This document shows positions 26,559 to 37,320 of a DNA stretch of 64,000 nt, one piece after another; positions within the stretch are counted from its first letter, which is position 1, and every line of letters begins with the position of its first letter. This DNA comes from Halobacillus shinanisalinarum (GTDB taxonomy: Bacteria > Bacillota > Bacilli > Bacillales > Halobacillaceae): positions 3,329,501 to 3,393,500 of the forward strand of contig NZ_CP095074.1 of the NCBI RefSeq assembly GCF_022919835.1, in the 5' to 3' direction. The position numbers were made by a program, and so were the translations under genes. The notes beneath the pieces were generated by a model. It worked only from the letters and a program-made list of their open reading frames with translations, was not told where the DNA came from and made no database searches.

Positions 26559-27914
26559 TCATACCAACTCAGGTTTTTTCACGGGACGGCTCGCCTCCAA
26601 ACCAGCTTTATTCAAAAAGTTCCATGGCTGGTTGAAGTGTGGTTGAAAGAAAAAGTCGACAAAGGCAAGCTCGTCAATCGTCATGCCGTGCTGGATGCCA
26701 ACCGACATCGTGTTGATAGATTGGGTGACATCCGCTTTCGATAACACCTGAGCACCTAGAATGCGTCTCGTATCTGGGTCGAACGATACTTTTAATTTTA
26801 CATTTTCCGCTGTTGGCATAAAGTCAGGTCGGTGTGTGTCTTCAATTGTGACGCTTTTCACATGAATGCCCATAAGAGAAGCAGACGTTTCGGTTAACCC
26901 AGTAGAAGCCATATTCAAATCGTAAATGTGTAATCCTGAGGTGCCTTGTGTACCAACGTGCTTCACCGTTGGCTCCATTAAATTGTGAGCGACGAGTGTT
27001 CCCATGCGGACAGCATTCGTGGCAAGTGGAATATAAGCATACTCACCGGTCGGGTTATACTTGACGGCACAACAGTCGCCAGCGGCAAAAATCGTCGGAT
27101 CACTTGTTTGCATATATTGATTGACTTTGATGGCCCCGTTGTTCAGTCTGTCAACTTTCCCTTTTAGCAACTCTGTATTCGGACGGAAGCCGACACACAT
27201 GATGACAACGTCGGTTTCATACTCGTCTTTGTTCGTCACGACTTTTTTTACCGCTCCGTTCTGACCTTCGATGCGCTCAACCGTTTGCGATAGAGCAAGT
27301 TCGATATTGCGTGTCCGGAAATCGGCTTCCACATCGTTTGTGAACTCGGGATCCAGATATTTGTTCAAAATTCGGTCGGCACCATCAATCAACGTCACGC
27401 GTTTGCCGTCTTTTTCAAATGCTTCGACGAGTTCCACACCGATGTAACCGGCACCGACGACTGTCACATGTTCAGCCTGTTCCGCACGTTCGATGATCGT
27501 ATTCGCCTGGTTATAATTCTTCGCTAATAATACGTTGTGGAGATCCATGCCTTTAATTGGTGGAGTAATCGGCTGCGAACCTGTTGTCATAACAAGCTTG
27601 TCATAGTGGTCTGTCACCGAAATTCCTGTGACTAAATTTGTAACATGAATCAGTTGGTGGTCCGTGTCTATTTCCTTAACGTCATGCTGCATCTTCATCT
27701 TGATGCCAAGTGCTTTCATTTCTTCAGGGGAGGAGTAGAACAACCCTTGAGGATCATTGACGACACCACCCACATATAAAGCCAGACCGCAAGATAAAAA
27801 AGATACGTTGTCGTTTCGCTCATATACGGTAATTGTTGACTCTGGATACAAGTTTGCGATATTGGTAGCTGCTGCCGTACCAGCGTGTGTGCTTCCGATG
27901 ACTGCGATTTTCAT
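26559..27914 (-). CDS. nox: NADH oxidase / CoA-disulfide reductase family flavoprotein
   Basis: A 451-residue FAD enzyme of the pyridine nucleotide-disulfide oxidoreductase group. The FAD site is MKIAVIGSTHAGTAAA. The redox cysteine is Cys42 in SFLSCGLALYVGG, the position used by water-forming NADH oxidases and CoA-disulfide reductases. The NADH site VVGAGYIGVELVEAF and the second FAD motif TIFAAGDC follow. Length matches Nox (about 450). It would reoxidise NADH with oxygen. A Rex-like site downstream of a near-consensus promoter fits NADH-responsive control. CoA-disulfide reductase activity is the main alternative. Confidence 0.85.
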   Translation of the reverse strand: MKIAVIGSTHAGTAAATNIANLYPESTITVYERNDNVSFLSCGLALYVGGVVNDPQGLFYSSPEEMKALGIKMKMQHDVKEIDTDHQLIHVTNLVTGISVTDHYDKLVMTTGSQPITPPIKGMDLHNVLLAKNYNQANTIIERAEQAEHVTVVGAGYIGVELVEAFEKDGKRVTLIDGADRILNKYLDPEFTNDVEADFRTRNIELALSQTVERIEGQNGAVKKVVTNKDEYETDVVIMCVGFRPNTELLKGKVDRLNNGAIKVNQYMQTSDPTIFAAGDCCAVKYNPTGEYAYIPLATNAVRMGTLVAHNLMEPTVKHVGTQGTSGLHIYDLNMASTGLTETSASLMGIHVKSVTIEDTHRPDFMPTAENVKLKVSFDPDTRRILGAQVLSKADVTQSINTMSVGIQHGMTIDELAFVDFFFQPHFNQPWNFLNKAGLEASRPVKKPELV

Positions 27915-27939
27915 GAGTTTATCCTCCTAAAGTTTGTAA

Positions 27940-27955
27940 TGTAAAATGTTTCACA
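27940..27955 (-). promoter_or_regulatory. Rex-like operator in the nox leader
   Basis: Minus strand TGTGAA-N4-TTTACA, 11 of 12 positions of the Rex half-sites TGTGAA-N4-TTCACA. It lies between the promoter and the ribosome site, where a bound NADH-sensing repressor would block transcription. Confidence 0.5.
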
Positions 27956-27972
27956 TATTTAATTGTAACCTT

Positions 27973-28001
27973 ATTATAATCGGCTTTAGAGTTTCATACA
28001 A
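27973..28001 (-). promoter_or_regulatory. nox promoter
   Basis: Minus strand TTGTAT (27996-28001), 17-base spacer, TATAAT (27973-27978). Confidence 0.7.
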
Positions 28002-28180
28002 GTGTTTTGCTCAATACTTCACAATATAGACAAAACCTGTTTAATAGCGCTAATTTACAACGTGCCATGTCCTTAAATAAGTACAATCTTAAGAAATGGC
28101 AGGATATTCATTAAAGAAAGCGAAATTGTAATGAAAGAAACGATAATGGGATGCGAACTTTAAGAAGCGGGGGAGTAAAG

Positions 28181-28562
28181 ATGGCTTTAAAAGCTGGAGA
28201 TGTGATTACATTTGAACGCACTTTTACAGAAGAGGATGTTGAACTATTCACAAGAATCTCAGGTGATGAAGGTTCCCATCACCTGACCCCTGATGAACAG
28301 GGAAGATTGGTCGCCCAGGGATTACTTACGGCAACATTGCCTACAAAGGTAGGGGGCGACTACAATGTACTCGCACGCAAGATGACCTTTGAGTTCCTCA
28401 GGCCAGTATTCACAATGGATTACCATTCTTTGTGATGTCAAAATCGACCAGTTTGAGAATCAAGGTGCGAGAACCCTGATTACAGCCTCTTTTTCATGTC
28501 GAAATCAGGAGGAGAAAGAAGTAGTAAAAGGTGAGTTTTCGGAAGTCATAAAGGATCAATAA
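28181..28562 (+). pseudogene. MaoC-like dehydratase, interrupted by one-base frameshift
   Basis: The first frame gives MALKAGDVITFERTFTEEDV, a MaoC/hotdog hydratase N-terminus, through FEFLRPVFTMD. Continuing one base later gives TILCDVKIDQFENQGARTL and on to a stop at 28562, completing a domain of about 126 residues. One extra T at 28420-28421 explains the break. MaoC-like proteins hydrate enoyl-CoA; the usual catalytic D-x4-H appears in degenerate form (DEGSHHL), so the activity is uncertain. GGGGGAG precedes the ATG. It lies 24 bases ahead of an APH family gene. Confidence 0.75.
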
Positions 28563-28585
28563 TAACAAGTTTTATGAGGTGGAAT

Positions 28586-29467
28586 ATGAACAAAGAAACG
28601 CCCTATTTGGACAGGATCAAACAGTGTTATCCAGGCTTACATATATACTCAGCAAAAATGAATGAAATTGGACAGAATAATGATGTGCTTATTGTTAACG
28701 ATTCGCTTGTGTTTCGATTTGCTAAATATAGAGAGGGTACCGATCACCTTGAATTGGAAATGGAAATCTTAAGTGGTGTTTATGATTACGTTTCTCTGCC
28801 AATTCCTCGACCGATATATAAGAACTTTACAAGTAAAGAACCTGGTCAATCTTTCATGGGATATGAAATGATTGATGGTCAGCCAATGTGGGGAACTATC
28901 ATCTCTAGCAGTAAATCTGCTGACCAGTTGCAGAACATAGCGAATCAGCTTGCCCAGTTTTTACACGAGCTGCACAGCATTCCAGTGGGGGAAGCCGTGC
29001 CAACTCTAGAGAAAGCAAATGTAGACCCATATAAAGACATTTCAAACTTGTACGGTAAAATTAGGAATGAGCTATTTCCTTATATGAGAGATGAAGCTAG
29101 ATGGGAAACTTCTGAGCATTTCGAGACCTATTTAAGTGACGAGTCACATTTTAACTTTACACCGTGTCTCATTCATGGAGATTTCGGAGCCTCAAATATT
29201 TTATACAGTTCTAATAAAAACAACATCACGGGTGTTATCGACTTTGGAGGTTCATATGTAGGTGATCCAGCGTATGATTTCGCTGGCATCTTATCAAGTT
29301 ACGGAGAGGAATTTCTACATAGGCTTACAAATAAATATCCTGGGATAGATCAAATTTTAAAACGAATGAAATTTTATAAAAGTACATTTGCCTTACAGGA
29401 AGCCTTATTTGGGATTGAAAACAATGACGTAGAGGCTTTTAAAAATGGTATTAAAGCGTATAGGTAA
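28586..29467 (+). CDS. Aminoglycoside phosphotransferase (APH) family protein
   Basis: A 293-residue kinase-fold protein. The ATP-loop side is VLIVNDSLVFRFAKYREG, the catalytic loop is CLIHGDFGASNILY, and the metal site is GVIDFGGSYVGDPAYDFAG, all in the order of the APH superfamily and close to APH(2'')-like and homoserine-kinase-like members. It is a cytoplasmic phosphotransferase of unknown substrate. The ATG at 28586 follows GAGGTGG closely; an ATG 12 bases earlier lacks a site. Followed by a GCCAGCAGA-type terminator. Confidence 0.8.
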   Translation: MNKETPYLDRIKQCYPGLHIYSAKMNEIGQNNDVLIVNDSLVFRFAKYREGTDHLELEMEILSGVYDYVSLPIPRPIYKNFTSKEPGQSFMGYEMIDGQPMWGTIISSSKSADQLQNIANQLAQFLHELHSIPVGEAVPTLEKANVDPYKDISNLYGKIRNELFPYMRDEARWETSEHFETYLSDESHFNFTPCLIHGDFGASNILYSSNKNNITGVIDFGGSYVGDPAYDFAGILSSYGEEFLHRLTNKYPGIDQILKRMKFYKSTFALQEALFGIENNDVEAFKNGIKAYR

Positions 29468-29481
29468 GATTTTTTTATGAA

Positions 29482-29517
29482 AAAAGCCAGCAGAAATCTT
29501 ACACTCTGCTGGCTTCA
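29482..29517. terminator. GCCAGCAGA-type terminator hairpin, copy 2
   Basis: AAGCCAGCAGA pairs with TCTGCTGGCTT, between the APH gene and the convergent pbuX gene; A/T tails serve both strands. Confidence 0.8.
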
Positions 29518-29543
29518 TTACGTTTCTATTTTATTTAATTTGT

Positions 29544-31642
<2,099 letters not shown>

Positions 31643-31927
31643 ATACGATATTCAAATGTTACCAACAGTATAGCACGAATTTTGTCGAAAACAATACCTT
31701 AAAGATAAAACAGGGTTTAGATTTATTGCCGAGAAGATGTGTAATTATTTATATAAATGAATGAATTTCATAATTTAAGTCCCTTCTGCCCCAGGGGATT
31801 CAAAACGCAAAAAGGAAGTACCTCCCCAAATCTAGTCAAGTAGGAAATTTGAAATCATTTTTATTAGGTAAGGGCAGTGATCTGGAAGACTCCATCTCGA
31901 GATAGGTTTCCGTTTCCTTGGATGGAG

Positions 31928-32050
31928 AAGGAGGTCCGGGAAATCACTCGCTTTCCGTGGGCATGCGCTGAGCCTCCTCGGACTCTGTCCTCCGGGGTCT
32001 CACCTGTCATGTTTATCCCACAGGAGTCTCGCCATTTCCCTGACCTCCTT
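31928..32050. repeat. GC-rich palindromic repeat, copy 1
   Basis: Ends in AAGGAGGTC-CGGGAAAT and ATTTCCC-GACCTCCTT. The inside carries CACTCGCTTTCCGTGGGC, AGCCTCCTCGG, CGGGGTCTCACC and CAGGAGTCTCGCC. It shares these blocks in inverted order with copy 2. Open frames across it are composition artefacts. The gap 31643-32800 holds no gene I can support. Confidence 0.65.
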
Positions 32051-32235
32051 GTGTTTGTGAGAAGAACGGAAACACTCCAGGTTCACAAGTCACCCAAAAC
32101 GACAGAAGAACTTCTTATCAGAGAGCTGAAAATCTCTCTGTGACGCGGTTATTATGCCACATCATGATGGATAAAGCCCTTTGAACATGGGAGATTTATT
32201 CGGATTACGAATGGCTTCGTTCATCACAAAACAGG

Positions 32236-32374
32236 TGGGGTGGCTGGGGAAACGGCGAGACTCCCGCGGGAGAAGGAGCGAGGCGAGACCCCGGAAGGCT
32301 TCGCCCGGAAGGCTTCGCCTGAGGAGGCTTGCCAGTTCCCCCGCAGGAAAGCGAGTCGTTTTCCCAGCCACCCT
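32236..32374. repeat. GC-rich palindromic repeat, copy 2 (inverted)
   Basis: Ends GGGTGGCTGGGGAAA and TTTTCCCAGCCACCC. Contains GGCGAGACTCCCGCGGGA, GGCGAGACCCCGG, GAGGAGGCT and GGAAAGCGAGT, matching the reverse complement of copy 1. A 14-base unit CCGGAAGGCTTCGC is duplicated in tandem at about 32292-32319. Confidence 0.65.
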
Positions 32375-32800
32375 GAGCCCTCATACCGTAACGGACCTAA
32401 GTGTCTCGGAGCTGAGTCTCCAGGATAAGGGGGCGATGTGAAGCAACATGGATAGAAAGTGATCAAACTTCTTTATAAAACGGAAACTAAAATCTTCTGG
32501 ATAAGAATCCATTTTGAATCTTTTCGGAAAAGAGCCTTATATTCCTCCAGTCTTTGGCGTTTTAAAAAGAGCAATTATGAAATTGATTCAAATAAAAGAC
32601 TTCTTACATATTAGGGAGATGCTATTACACTAACGGGTTAGGAATCGTAGGCAGGCGTTTGGTTTGATGAATAGGACCATCCCGAACTAAAGTATGGATA
32701 CACGGTTAAGAAGGGGGTAACTTTATTTTGTTTCATTCGGGATGGTGGAGAAATTTTAAACGTTTGGAGTATTAAAAGACGAAGAAAGTAAAACAAATCA

Positions 32801-33106
32801 TTACTTTCTTCGTCTACTTTCGTTGAATAGTCTAGCATTAGAAATATCGTTCTTAGATTTACAATTACTTTTTGTAAAATCCTCTAGTTTTCTAACTGCA
32901 GATTTAAATTCTTTTTCAGTCATCTGATTCGAAGCTAATAGTGAGCATAGCATTGCATAGGCCATCGGTGTTGTATCAACGAGAACACTTACATCAACAT
33001 CGGAATTTCCACTAGACATAATAGAAGAATCGTTCGAGTACTTATCATAAGGTAAAACCTCGCCCTTAGTCTCGAATGAATACAGATTATCATTTGAACG
33101 TCCCAT
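32801..33106 (-). CDS. Small hypothetical protein, possibly spore-related
   Basis: A 101-residue soluble protein starting MGRSNDNLYSFETKGEV. The middle has SSGNSDVDVSVLVDTTPMAYAML, a hydrophobic patch, then a charged helical part and a basic end (NESRRRK). The MGR start and the SGNSxVDVxV motif recur in the next gene on the same strand, so the two may share origin. GAGGTG precedes the ATG. No signal peptide. A spore-coat or small-structural role is a guess from composition. Confidence 0.55.
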   Translation of the reverse strand: MGRSNDNLYSFETKGEVLPYDKYSNDSSIMSSGNSDVDVSVLVDTTPMAYAMLCSLLASNQMTEKEFKSAVRKLEDFTKSNCKSKNDISNARLFNESRRRK

Positions 33107-33166
33107 AACGTCACCTCACTTTAAGTTAATAGGAAGTGGGATAAATTATCCCACTTCAACTAGTTA

Positions 33167-33511
33167 TTAACACCCATAGTACTTCTTCTTGCGTCTACGT
33201 CTACGTCTACGGCGATCGTCTTCGTCGTCTTCTGCACCTGCCACTTCATCATCCTGCTCTTCATCGGAGTCTTTACGGACCCTTGCTTTAGACTCGGAGT
33301 CAACTTCTACATCAACAAAAGAGTTTCCACTGTCTTCTACGCTGGCAAAATTGAAGTTTTTGCTCTTTGACTCACTTTCACTCTCATTGTCATTATCGAT
33401 ATCACTATCGAAATCTACTTTTGCTTTTGCCTTTGAAACAGAAAATTTTTGATTTCCATTTTCATCAAAACGGTCTTCATTTTGATCTCGATCTCTCCAT
33501 TTTCTTCCCAT
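33167..33511 (-). CDS. Low-complexity acidic protein with poly-Arg/Lys tail, possibly spore-related
   Basis: A 114-residue protein of strongly biased composition. It begins MGRKWRDRDQNEDRFDENGN, has a Ser/Glu/Asp-rich centre (DNDNESESESKSKNFNF), the motif SGNSFVDVEV, a second acidic run (DEEQDDEVAGAEDDEDD), then eight arginines, lysines and KKYYGC. AAGGAGG precedes the ATG; a longer frame upstream lacks a site. The Arg run and C-terminal YYGC resemble spore-coat proteins that are cross-linked or bind other coat layers. It lies 60 bases upstream of the 101-residue gene with the shared motif. Confidence 0.6.
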   Translation of the reverse strand: MGRKWRDRDQNEDRFDENGNQKFSVSKAKAKVDFDSDIDNDNESESESKSKNFNFASVEDSGNSFVDVEVDSESKARVRKDSDEEQDDEVAGAEDDEDDRRRRRRRRKKKYYGC

Positions 33512-33835
33512 GTCATTTCCTCCTTCGATCTTCTGACTTACTATTAATATACTCAAGTTTGCCGTTAGCGTAGCCGCGTATGTCCTGAGCAAAGAGTCTG
33601 TTTTGTCAGAGCCGTGACAAAGGTTTAGGTAGGCTGCGTCATGCAGAACTTTCTATCTGGAGGTATTTTTGATATAGGGATGGACTAAATAACAGACTTA
33701 TTTTATTTTTCTCGAAAGAAGGTCGGATTGATTTATCAACTCGTCAACAACACTATCTCAGTGCTGCTGGCAAGGGAAGCAGTGGAGTAAATTTCCATGC
33801 GGCTGTTGACGGTTAATATGGGTAAGAACGAGGAG

Positions 33836-34057
33836 GCACTGAAAAACTGCAATGTTTTGTCAGCGGCAAGAATCAATCATTCAAAAGATGATTATTCTAA
33901 AAATATATGCACCATTTAGTGAGGTGTTTGCGTATTAACTCGTTTTATACACGATTTAGCACCATTTATGCATATTACAAATTTTCCAATCTATACCCCT
34001 ACTTTCCTGCTTTAATATCAGGACCACTGAAAAACTGCAATGTTTTCCAGTGGTCTC
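33836..34057 (+). mobile_element. MITE-like repeat family 2, copy 1 (about 220 bp)
   Basis: Each end carries a hairpin of the form CCACTGAAAAACTGCAAT-GTTTT-CAGTGG (33836-33872 degenerate, 34022-34055 good). The middle has GATTATTCTAAAAATATATGCAC and TATACACGATTTAGCACCAT, which match the reverse complement of 42219-42436 over most of the length. No coding capacity. The gap 33593-33835 otherwise shows only a TTTGTCA/TGACAAA dyad at 33602-33621. Confidence 0.65.
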
Positions 34058-34127
34058 AAGAACAAGAGGGGGGTCCTTTTCAAATTGTGAAATCCCATTG
34101 CTTTCATGTGAAGGTAAGAGGACTCAA

Positions 34128-34985
34128 TTAATGTTGTCTGAGCCTGTCCGAAGAAAGGATTTGGACCATCATCTGGCCATTTACTGATTTAGCTCGGATT
34201 AGTATCGGTTGATTATATTCATTTTTGAACGTGAAATCGGGTCCGTACCAGCTAACCGTAGCATCCCGTCCTGGTGGGACATAAGGGACTTTCCTGCTGT
34301 GGGAATAGCGCTCGATAATTTTAAGCCCAGCATCATCTGCTGCATTAAACAAAGTAGAGGACACTTGGCAAATTCCACCGCCAATGTCTTCAGCTAATTC
34401 CCCTTTTACAATAACCGGGGCGCGCAAATACCCCTTTTCCTTTGTTCGTTTTCCGACTACTTGATTAAAGGAAAACATCTCTCCAGGGAATACAACATGA
34501 TTATTGATAGCTTTTGCCGCAAGGTCAATATTGTTCGTCCGTTCATTGTTGCTCTTTTTGAAAAAAGTTAGATACTTTCCAATTTGCTGTGTTCTTATAT
34601 CCGCAAGTAACTCACCATCTACTTGAGGATAGTCGGGAACCATAGGTACTGTAGTCTTCACTGAATCATGGGAATAAAAATAATTGTAATATCGTTCAGC
34701 TAATTTTGTATGATTTACCTTAGTTCCAGCTTTGCCTTGAACAATGTTCCCATCATCATCAATGGTTGCATTTACTGGTGATTTAGCTAATTTGCTGTCT
34801 AAGTCATCCATAAATGTCTCAAGTCTAACTTTATCGACAAACTTTTCATCAAGGTAGGGAATAGTAAAATCCGTTCTGTTGACACGTGCGACGGTTTCTC
34901 CGTCTTTCGTAACTGAAAAATAGTCAGTCATATTTTCTTGTGGCAGTATAAAGAATAAAAGAAAAGATAGGACCATGAGTTTCAT
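34128..34985 (-). CDS. VanW family protein
   Basis: A 285-residue probably secreted or membrane-anchored protein. MKLMVLSFLLFFILPQ is a signal-like start. The VanW domain covers the C-terminal half: NNIDLAAKAINNHVVFPGEMFSFN, VGKRTKEKGY, IGGGICQVSSTLFNAA, HSRKVPYVPPGRDATVSW. Despite the name, VanW relatives are not by themselves resistance genes; they are cell-surface proteins of uncertain role, possibly peptidoglycan related. A longer frame exists upstream, but GAGGTG ahead of the ATG at 34985 fixes the start. It sits next to a YkuD transpeptidase gene. Confidence 0.85.
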   Translation of the reverse strand: MKLMVLSFLLFFILPQENMTDYFSVTKDGETVARVNRTDFTIPYLDEKFVDKVRLETFMDDLDSKLAKSPVNATIDDDGNIVQGKAGTKVNHTKLAERYYNYFYSHDSVKTTVPMVPDYPQVDGELLADIRTQQIGKYLTFFKKSNNERTNNIDLAAKAINNHVVFPGEMFSFNQVVGKRTKEKGYLRAPVIVKGELAEDIGGGICQVSSTLFNAADDAGLKIIERYSHSRKVPYVPPGRDATVSWYGPDFTFKNEYNQPILIRAKSVNGQMMVQILSSDRLRQH

Positions 34986-35243
34986 TGCTAACACCTCTGA
35001 CAGTAGTATGAATAAATGCAATAAATTCATGCACTTATTAGGAAGGGTAATATTAGCAAAGGCAGACTTAAGATGGAAAAACAGCAATATGATCGGGATA
35101 GCGACTGAGTTTGCTCTTTATTCTTTTTAAAAAATATCCAGTTTAGATCGAGGCTCTAGGCTTAGAGTTCCTCTTTGAATCGATGGGGTTTTTGATAAGA
35201 GAAGCAGAAAAAGTGTATAGGTTTCCCTACACACTAAGCAAAA

Positions 35244-35738
35244 TTATGGATGTATGGAAACGGGGGTCCCAATTGGAATCATAGTTGCTAATTCCTCTAC
35301 ATCACTATTGTACATTCGGATACAACCTCTTGATACAGCTTTACCAATCGAACTCGGATCATTTGTTCCATGAATGCCATAGTGTTCTTTCGATAAACTC
35401 ATCCACATTGTCCCGAATGGCCCACCAGGATTGGGCGCTTTGTTAATAACTATATAATTCCCTACTGGCGTTCCATGCAGCATTCTTCCAACCGCGATCG
35501 GATATTGTTTTTGCTGCCTCCCATTTTTCAGTAAAGTCAGCCGACGATTGTTGAGTGACACATCAATATGGTAAGGAATTGTATTTACGGGTGGAAAGCC
35601 TGGTATAACAATAGATTGACCAGGATAAATAGCATTTGGATTAATGGATGGGTTAGCCTGAATAATCGCGGGTACTGGTGTACGATAATCTTGAGATATT
35701 TGAGTCAGTATTTCACCTGGTTTAACTGTATGAATCAA
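35244..35738 (-). CDS. ykuD: L,D-transpeptidase with LysM domain (YkuD)
   Basis: A 164-residue protein, the exact length of B. subtilis YkuD. LysM is at residues 1-45 ([20 protein letters not shown] ... GQSIVIPG). The transpeptidase domain follows, with [12 protein letters not shown] and the catalytic SRGCIRM (His and Cys nucleophile). It makes 3-3 cross-links in peptidoglycan, often in spores. The TTG at 35738 lies six bases after GGAGGTG and gives the usual LysM start; a GTG inside that site is rejected. Confidence 0.9.
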   Translation of the reverse strand: MIHTVKPGEILTQISQDYRTPVPAIIQANPSINPNAIYPGQSIVIPGFPPVNTIPYHIDVSLNNRRLTLLKNGRQQKQYPIAVGRMLHGTPVGNYIVINKAPNPGGPFGTMWMSLSKEHYGIHGTNDPSSIGKAVSRGCIRMYNSDVEELATMIPIGTPVSIHP

Positions 35739-35878
35739 TCTAAACACCTCCGTAGGTTCTCGGTCTCCCTACATTCTATGTAGATTATGGAAAGTGTTTC
35801 AAACGACTAATCATCTTTTGTAGCAGGGTGGACTTTTGCAACTTCTTTTAATTTACATTAGGTTAAGTCTATTCAAGC

Positions 35879-35910
35879 AAAAAGGCTCTTCTAATTTAGA
35901 AGAGCCTTTT
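35879..35910. terminator. Terminator between ykuD region and DUF1540 gene
   Basis: AAAAGGCTCTTCT and AGAAGAGCCTTTT, a 13-base perfect stem with AATT loop. It follows the stop of the DUF1540 gene on the minus strand. Confidence 0.85.
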
Positions 35911-35949
35911 CGTTCGTATGATCATCTCAATCGGTAAAAGGGAGTAGAC

Positions 35950-36105
35950 TTAGCCTTTTGGTTCAAACGTTTTGCAATCAGTTTCCTCTGTTGTTTTGGC
36001 TTTTGCCTTTTTGTGGGTAACCACGTAGATTCGGTCGGCATTACAAACGTTGCCCTCACCCCAATAAGTGCAATTATTTACCTCGCAAAGCACATCTTTA
36101 GCCAT
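35950..36105 (-). CDS. DUF1540 small cysteine-rich protein
   Basis: A 51-residue protein: MAKDVLCEVNNCTYWGEGNV, then CNADRIYVV and a Lys-rich segment ending TDCKTFEPKG. The four cysteines in the pattern C-x4-C-x8-C ... C are the DUF1540 signature, a probable small zinc- or disulfide-stabilised fold common in Firmicutes. A GGGTGG site precedes the ATG. Function unknown. Confidence 0.75.
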   Translation of the reverse strand: MAKDVLCEVNNCTYWGEGNVCNADRIYVVTHKKAKAKTTEETDCKTFEPKG

Positions 36106-36169
36106 ATTAAACACCACCCTTCACCTTTATCATTTGCAAAAAAAGCTAAATAATGAAAAAAGCTGTGTG

Positions 36170-36340
36170 TGTTCAAAAAGTTGACGAATAAGAACGTCGA
36201 CACTAGCACGTCCTGTGCGTCGCCAGAAGGTCGAGGCGCAAAATTTTTGGGAACCACAGCGTATGACTTTCCTACGTGAGGATCGAAAAAAAACGAGCAA
36301 CGAAGAAATTCGCCGTTTTATCATTCGGTGATTTTTTGAA
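36170..36340 (+). mobile_element. MITE-like repeat family 1, copy D (about 171 bp, degenerate end)
   Basis: Starts TGTTCAAAAAGTTGACGAAT and ends TCATTCGGTGATTTTTTGAA. The AAGGTCGAGGCGCAAAA and GAGCAACGAAGAAATTCGCCG blocks match copies A and C. An extra 25-30 bases near the left end (GTCGACACTAGCACGTCC region) make it longer. Confidence 0.7.
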
Positions 36341-36471
36341 GATCTTTTGTATTGAATGAAGGGTATAACAAGCCAATCTGTTATGCTTTCTTGCTCTTCC
36401 ATCCAAGTGGAATGTTTTCATAATTAAACCTGATATAATGGAACTGCTGCAGAAAGAAAGTGGAGGTAACA

Positions 36472-37113
36472 ATGAAGAACGAATATCAATTCATTTATAA
36501 CAGGCTGTTCGAGCATTATGGCCCTCAAGGCTGGTGGCCAGCTGAGACAAGATTTGAAATGATGATTGGATCGATCTTAGTTCAGAATACAAGCTGGCGT
36601 AATGTTGAAAAGGCCCTGTTAAAAGTTAAGACTTATCTAGAACCTGAAGCAATTGAGAATTTACCTCTCGATGAACTTGCTCAACTTATCAGGTCAAGTG
36701 GTTTTTTCAATATAAAGGCGAAGAGGATAAAAGCCTACTTAGAGTGGTTTAAAATATATGATTATGATGTCGATAAGATTAAAAAGCTGGAAAGGGGATC
36801 ACTGCGGAAAGAGTTATTGGCTATAAGTGGTATTGGTCGGGAAACAGCTGATGTTATGCTGCTTTATGCATTTGAAAAGCCAATATTTGTAGTGGATGCT
36901 TATGCTAGAAGGATTTTCTATCGGTTCGGATTGGATATGCCAAAATCATATGATGCGTTTAGACAGCAAGTGGAGGCAGAGTTGCCAAAAGAATTGAGGC
37001 TGTTTGATGAATTTCATGCCCTTCTAGTTGAACATGCGAAGGAGCATTGTAGATCAACACCTATGTGTAACCAATGTCCGTTAGTGGATCGTTGTGCTAA
37101 AAGATTAGACTAG
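36472..37113 (+). CDS. HhH-GPD base excision glycosylase with 4Fe-4S cluster (endonuclease III-like)
   Basis: A 213-residue DNA repair protein. The helix-hairpin-helix is LLAISGIGRETADVMLL and the catalytic Asp lies in IFVVDAYARRIF. The C-terminal iron-sulfur ligands are C-x6-C-x2-C-x5-C (CRSTPMCNQCPLVDRC). At the place of the endonuclease III lysine (GRKTA) there is Glu (GRETA), so it is probably a glycosylase without lyase activity, like the MIG/MutY branch or the endonuclease-III-like proteins of Bacillus. It is not the main nth gene. GTGGAGG precedes the ATG. Confidence 0.85.
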   Translation: MKNEYQFIYNRLFEHYGPQGWWPAETRFEMMIGSILVQNTSWRNVEKALLKVKTYLEPEAIENLPLDELAQLIRSSGFFNIKAKRIKAYLEWFKIYDYDVDKIKKLERGSLRKELLAISGIGRETADVMLLYAFEKPIFVVDAYARRIFYRFGLDMPKSYDAFRQQVEAELPKELRLFDEFHALLVEHAKEHCRSTPMCNQCPLVDRCAKRLD

Positions 37114-37228
37114 CTCTAGTTTGTTAAGCAGAATGTTCGAGAGGGCTCTCATATAGCTCCTGATATTGATATTATCAGAAAGGATTTACAAAGAAATGAG
37201 ATGACTTTTTAGTAGCAAAAAAAGCATT

Positions 37229-37275
37229 GACCAATGTGGTCTAATAACGCTACACTTAAATCGACCGAAGTGGTC
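37229..37275 (+). promoter_or_regulatory. Paired TetR-type operators around a promoter
   Basis: GACC-AATGT-GGTC (37229-37241) and GACC-GAAGT-GGTC (37263-37275) are near-identical palindromes 34 bases apart. A TTGACC -35 overlaps the first, and TACACT lies 18 bases on. The likely ligand is the TetR protein encoded just downstream, giving autoregulation of the exporter operon. Confidence 0.6.
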
Positions 37276-37320
37276 TATTTAGTTGGAGGAAAAAATAATC
37301 TTAAAAAAGGTTGTTTGAAT

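Noticed and set aside
31877..32466. Several overlapping 60-90 codon frames on both strands
   Set aside because: They are created by the high GC of the palindromic repeats; frames on both strands mirror each other and none has a ribosome site.
33190..33220. CGTCTA tandem repeats as a microsatellite or CRISPR-like array
   Set aside because: They simply encode the poly-arginine tail of the acidic protein; no spacers.
33189..33452. Serine/leucine-rich plus-strand frame
   Set aside because: It is the antisense of the acidic low-complexity gene, whose ribosome site and start are on the minus strand.
34128..34985. Vancomycin resistance from the VanW-like protein
   Set aside because: VanW-domain proteins are common outside van clusters, and no vanHAX or vanRS genes are present.
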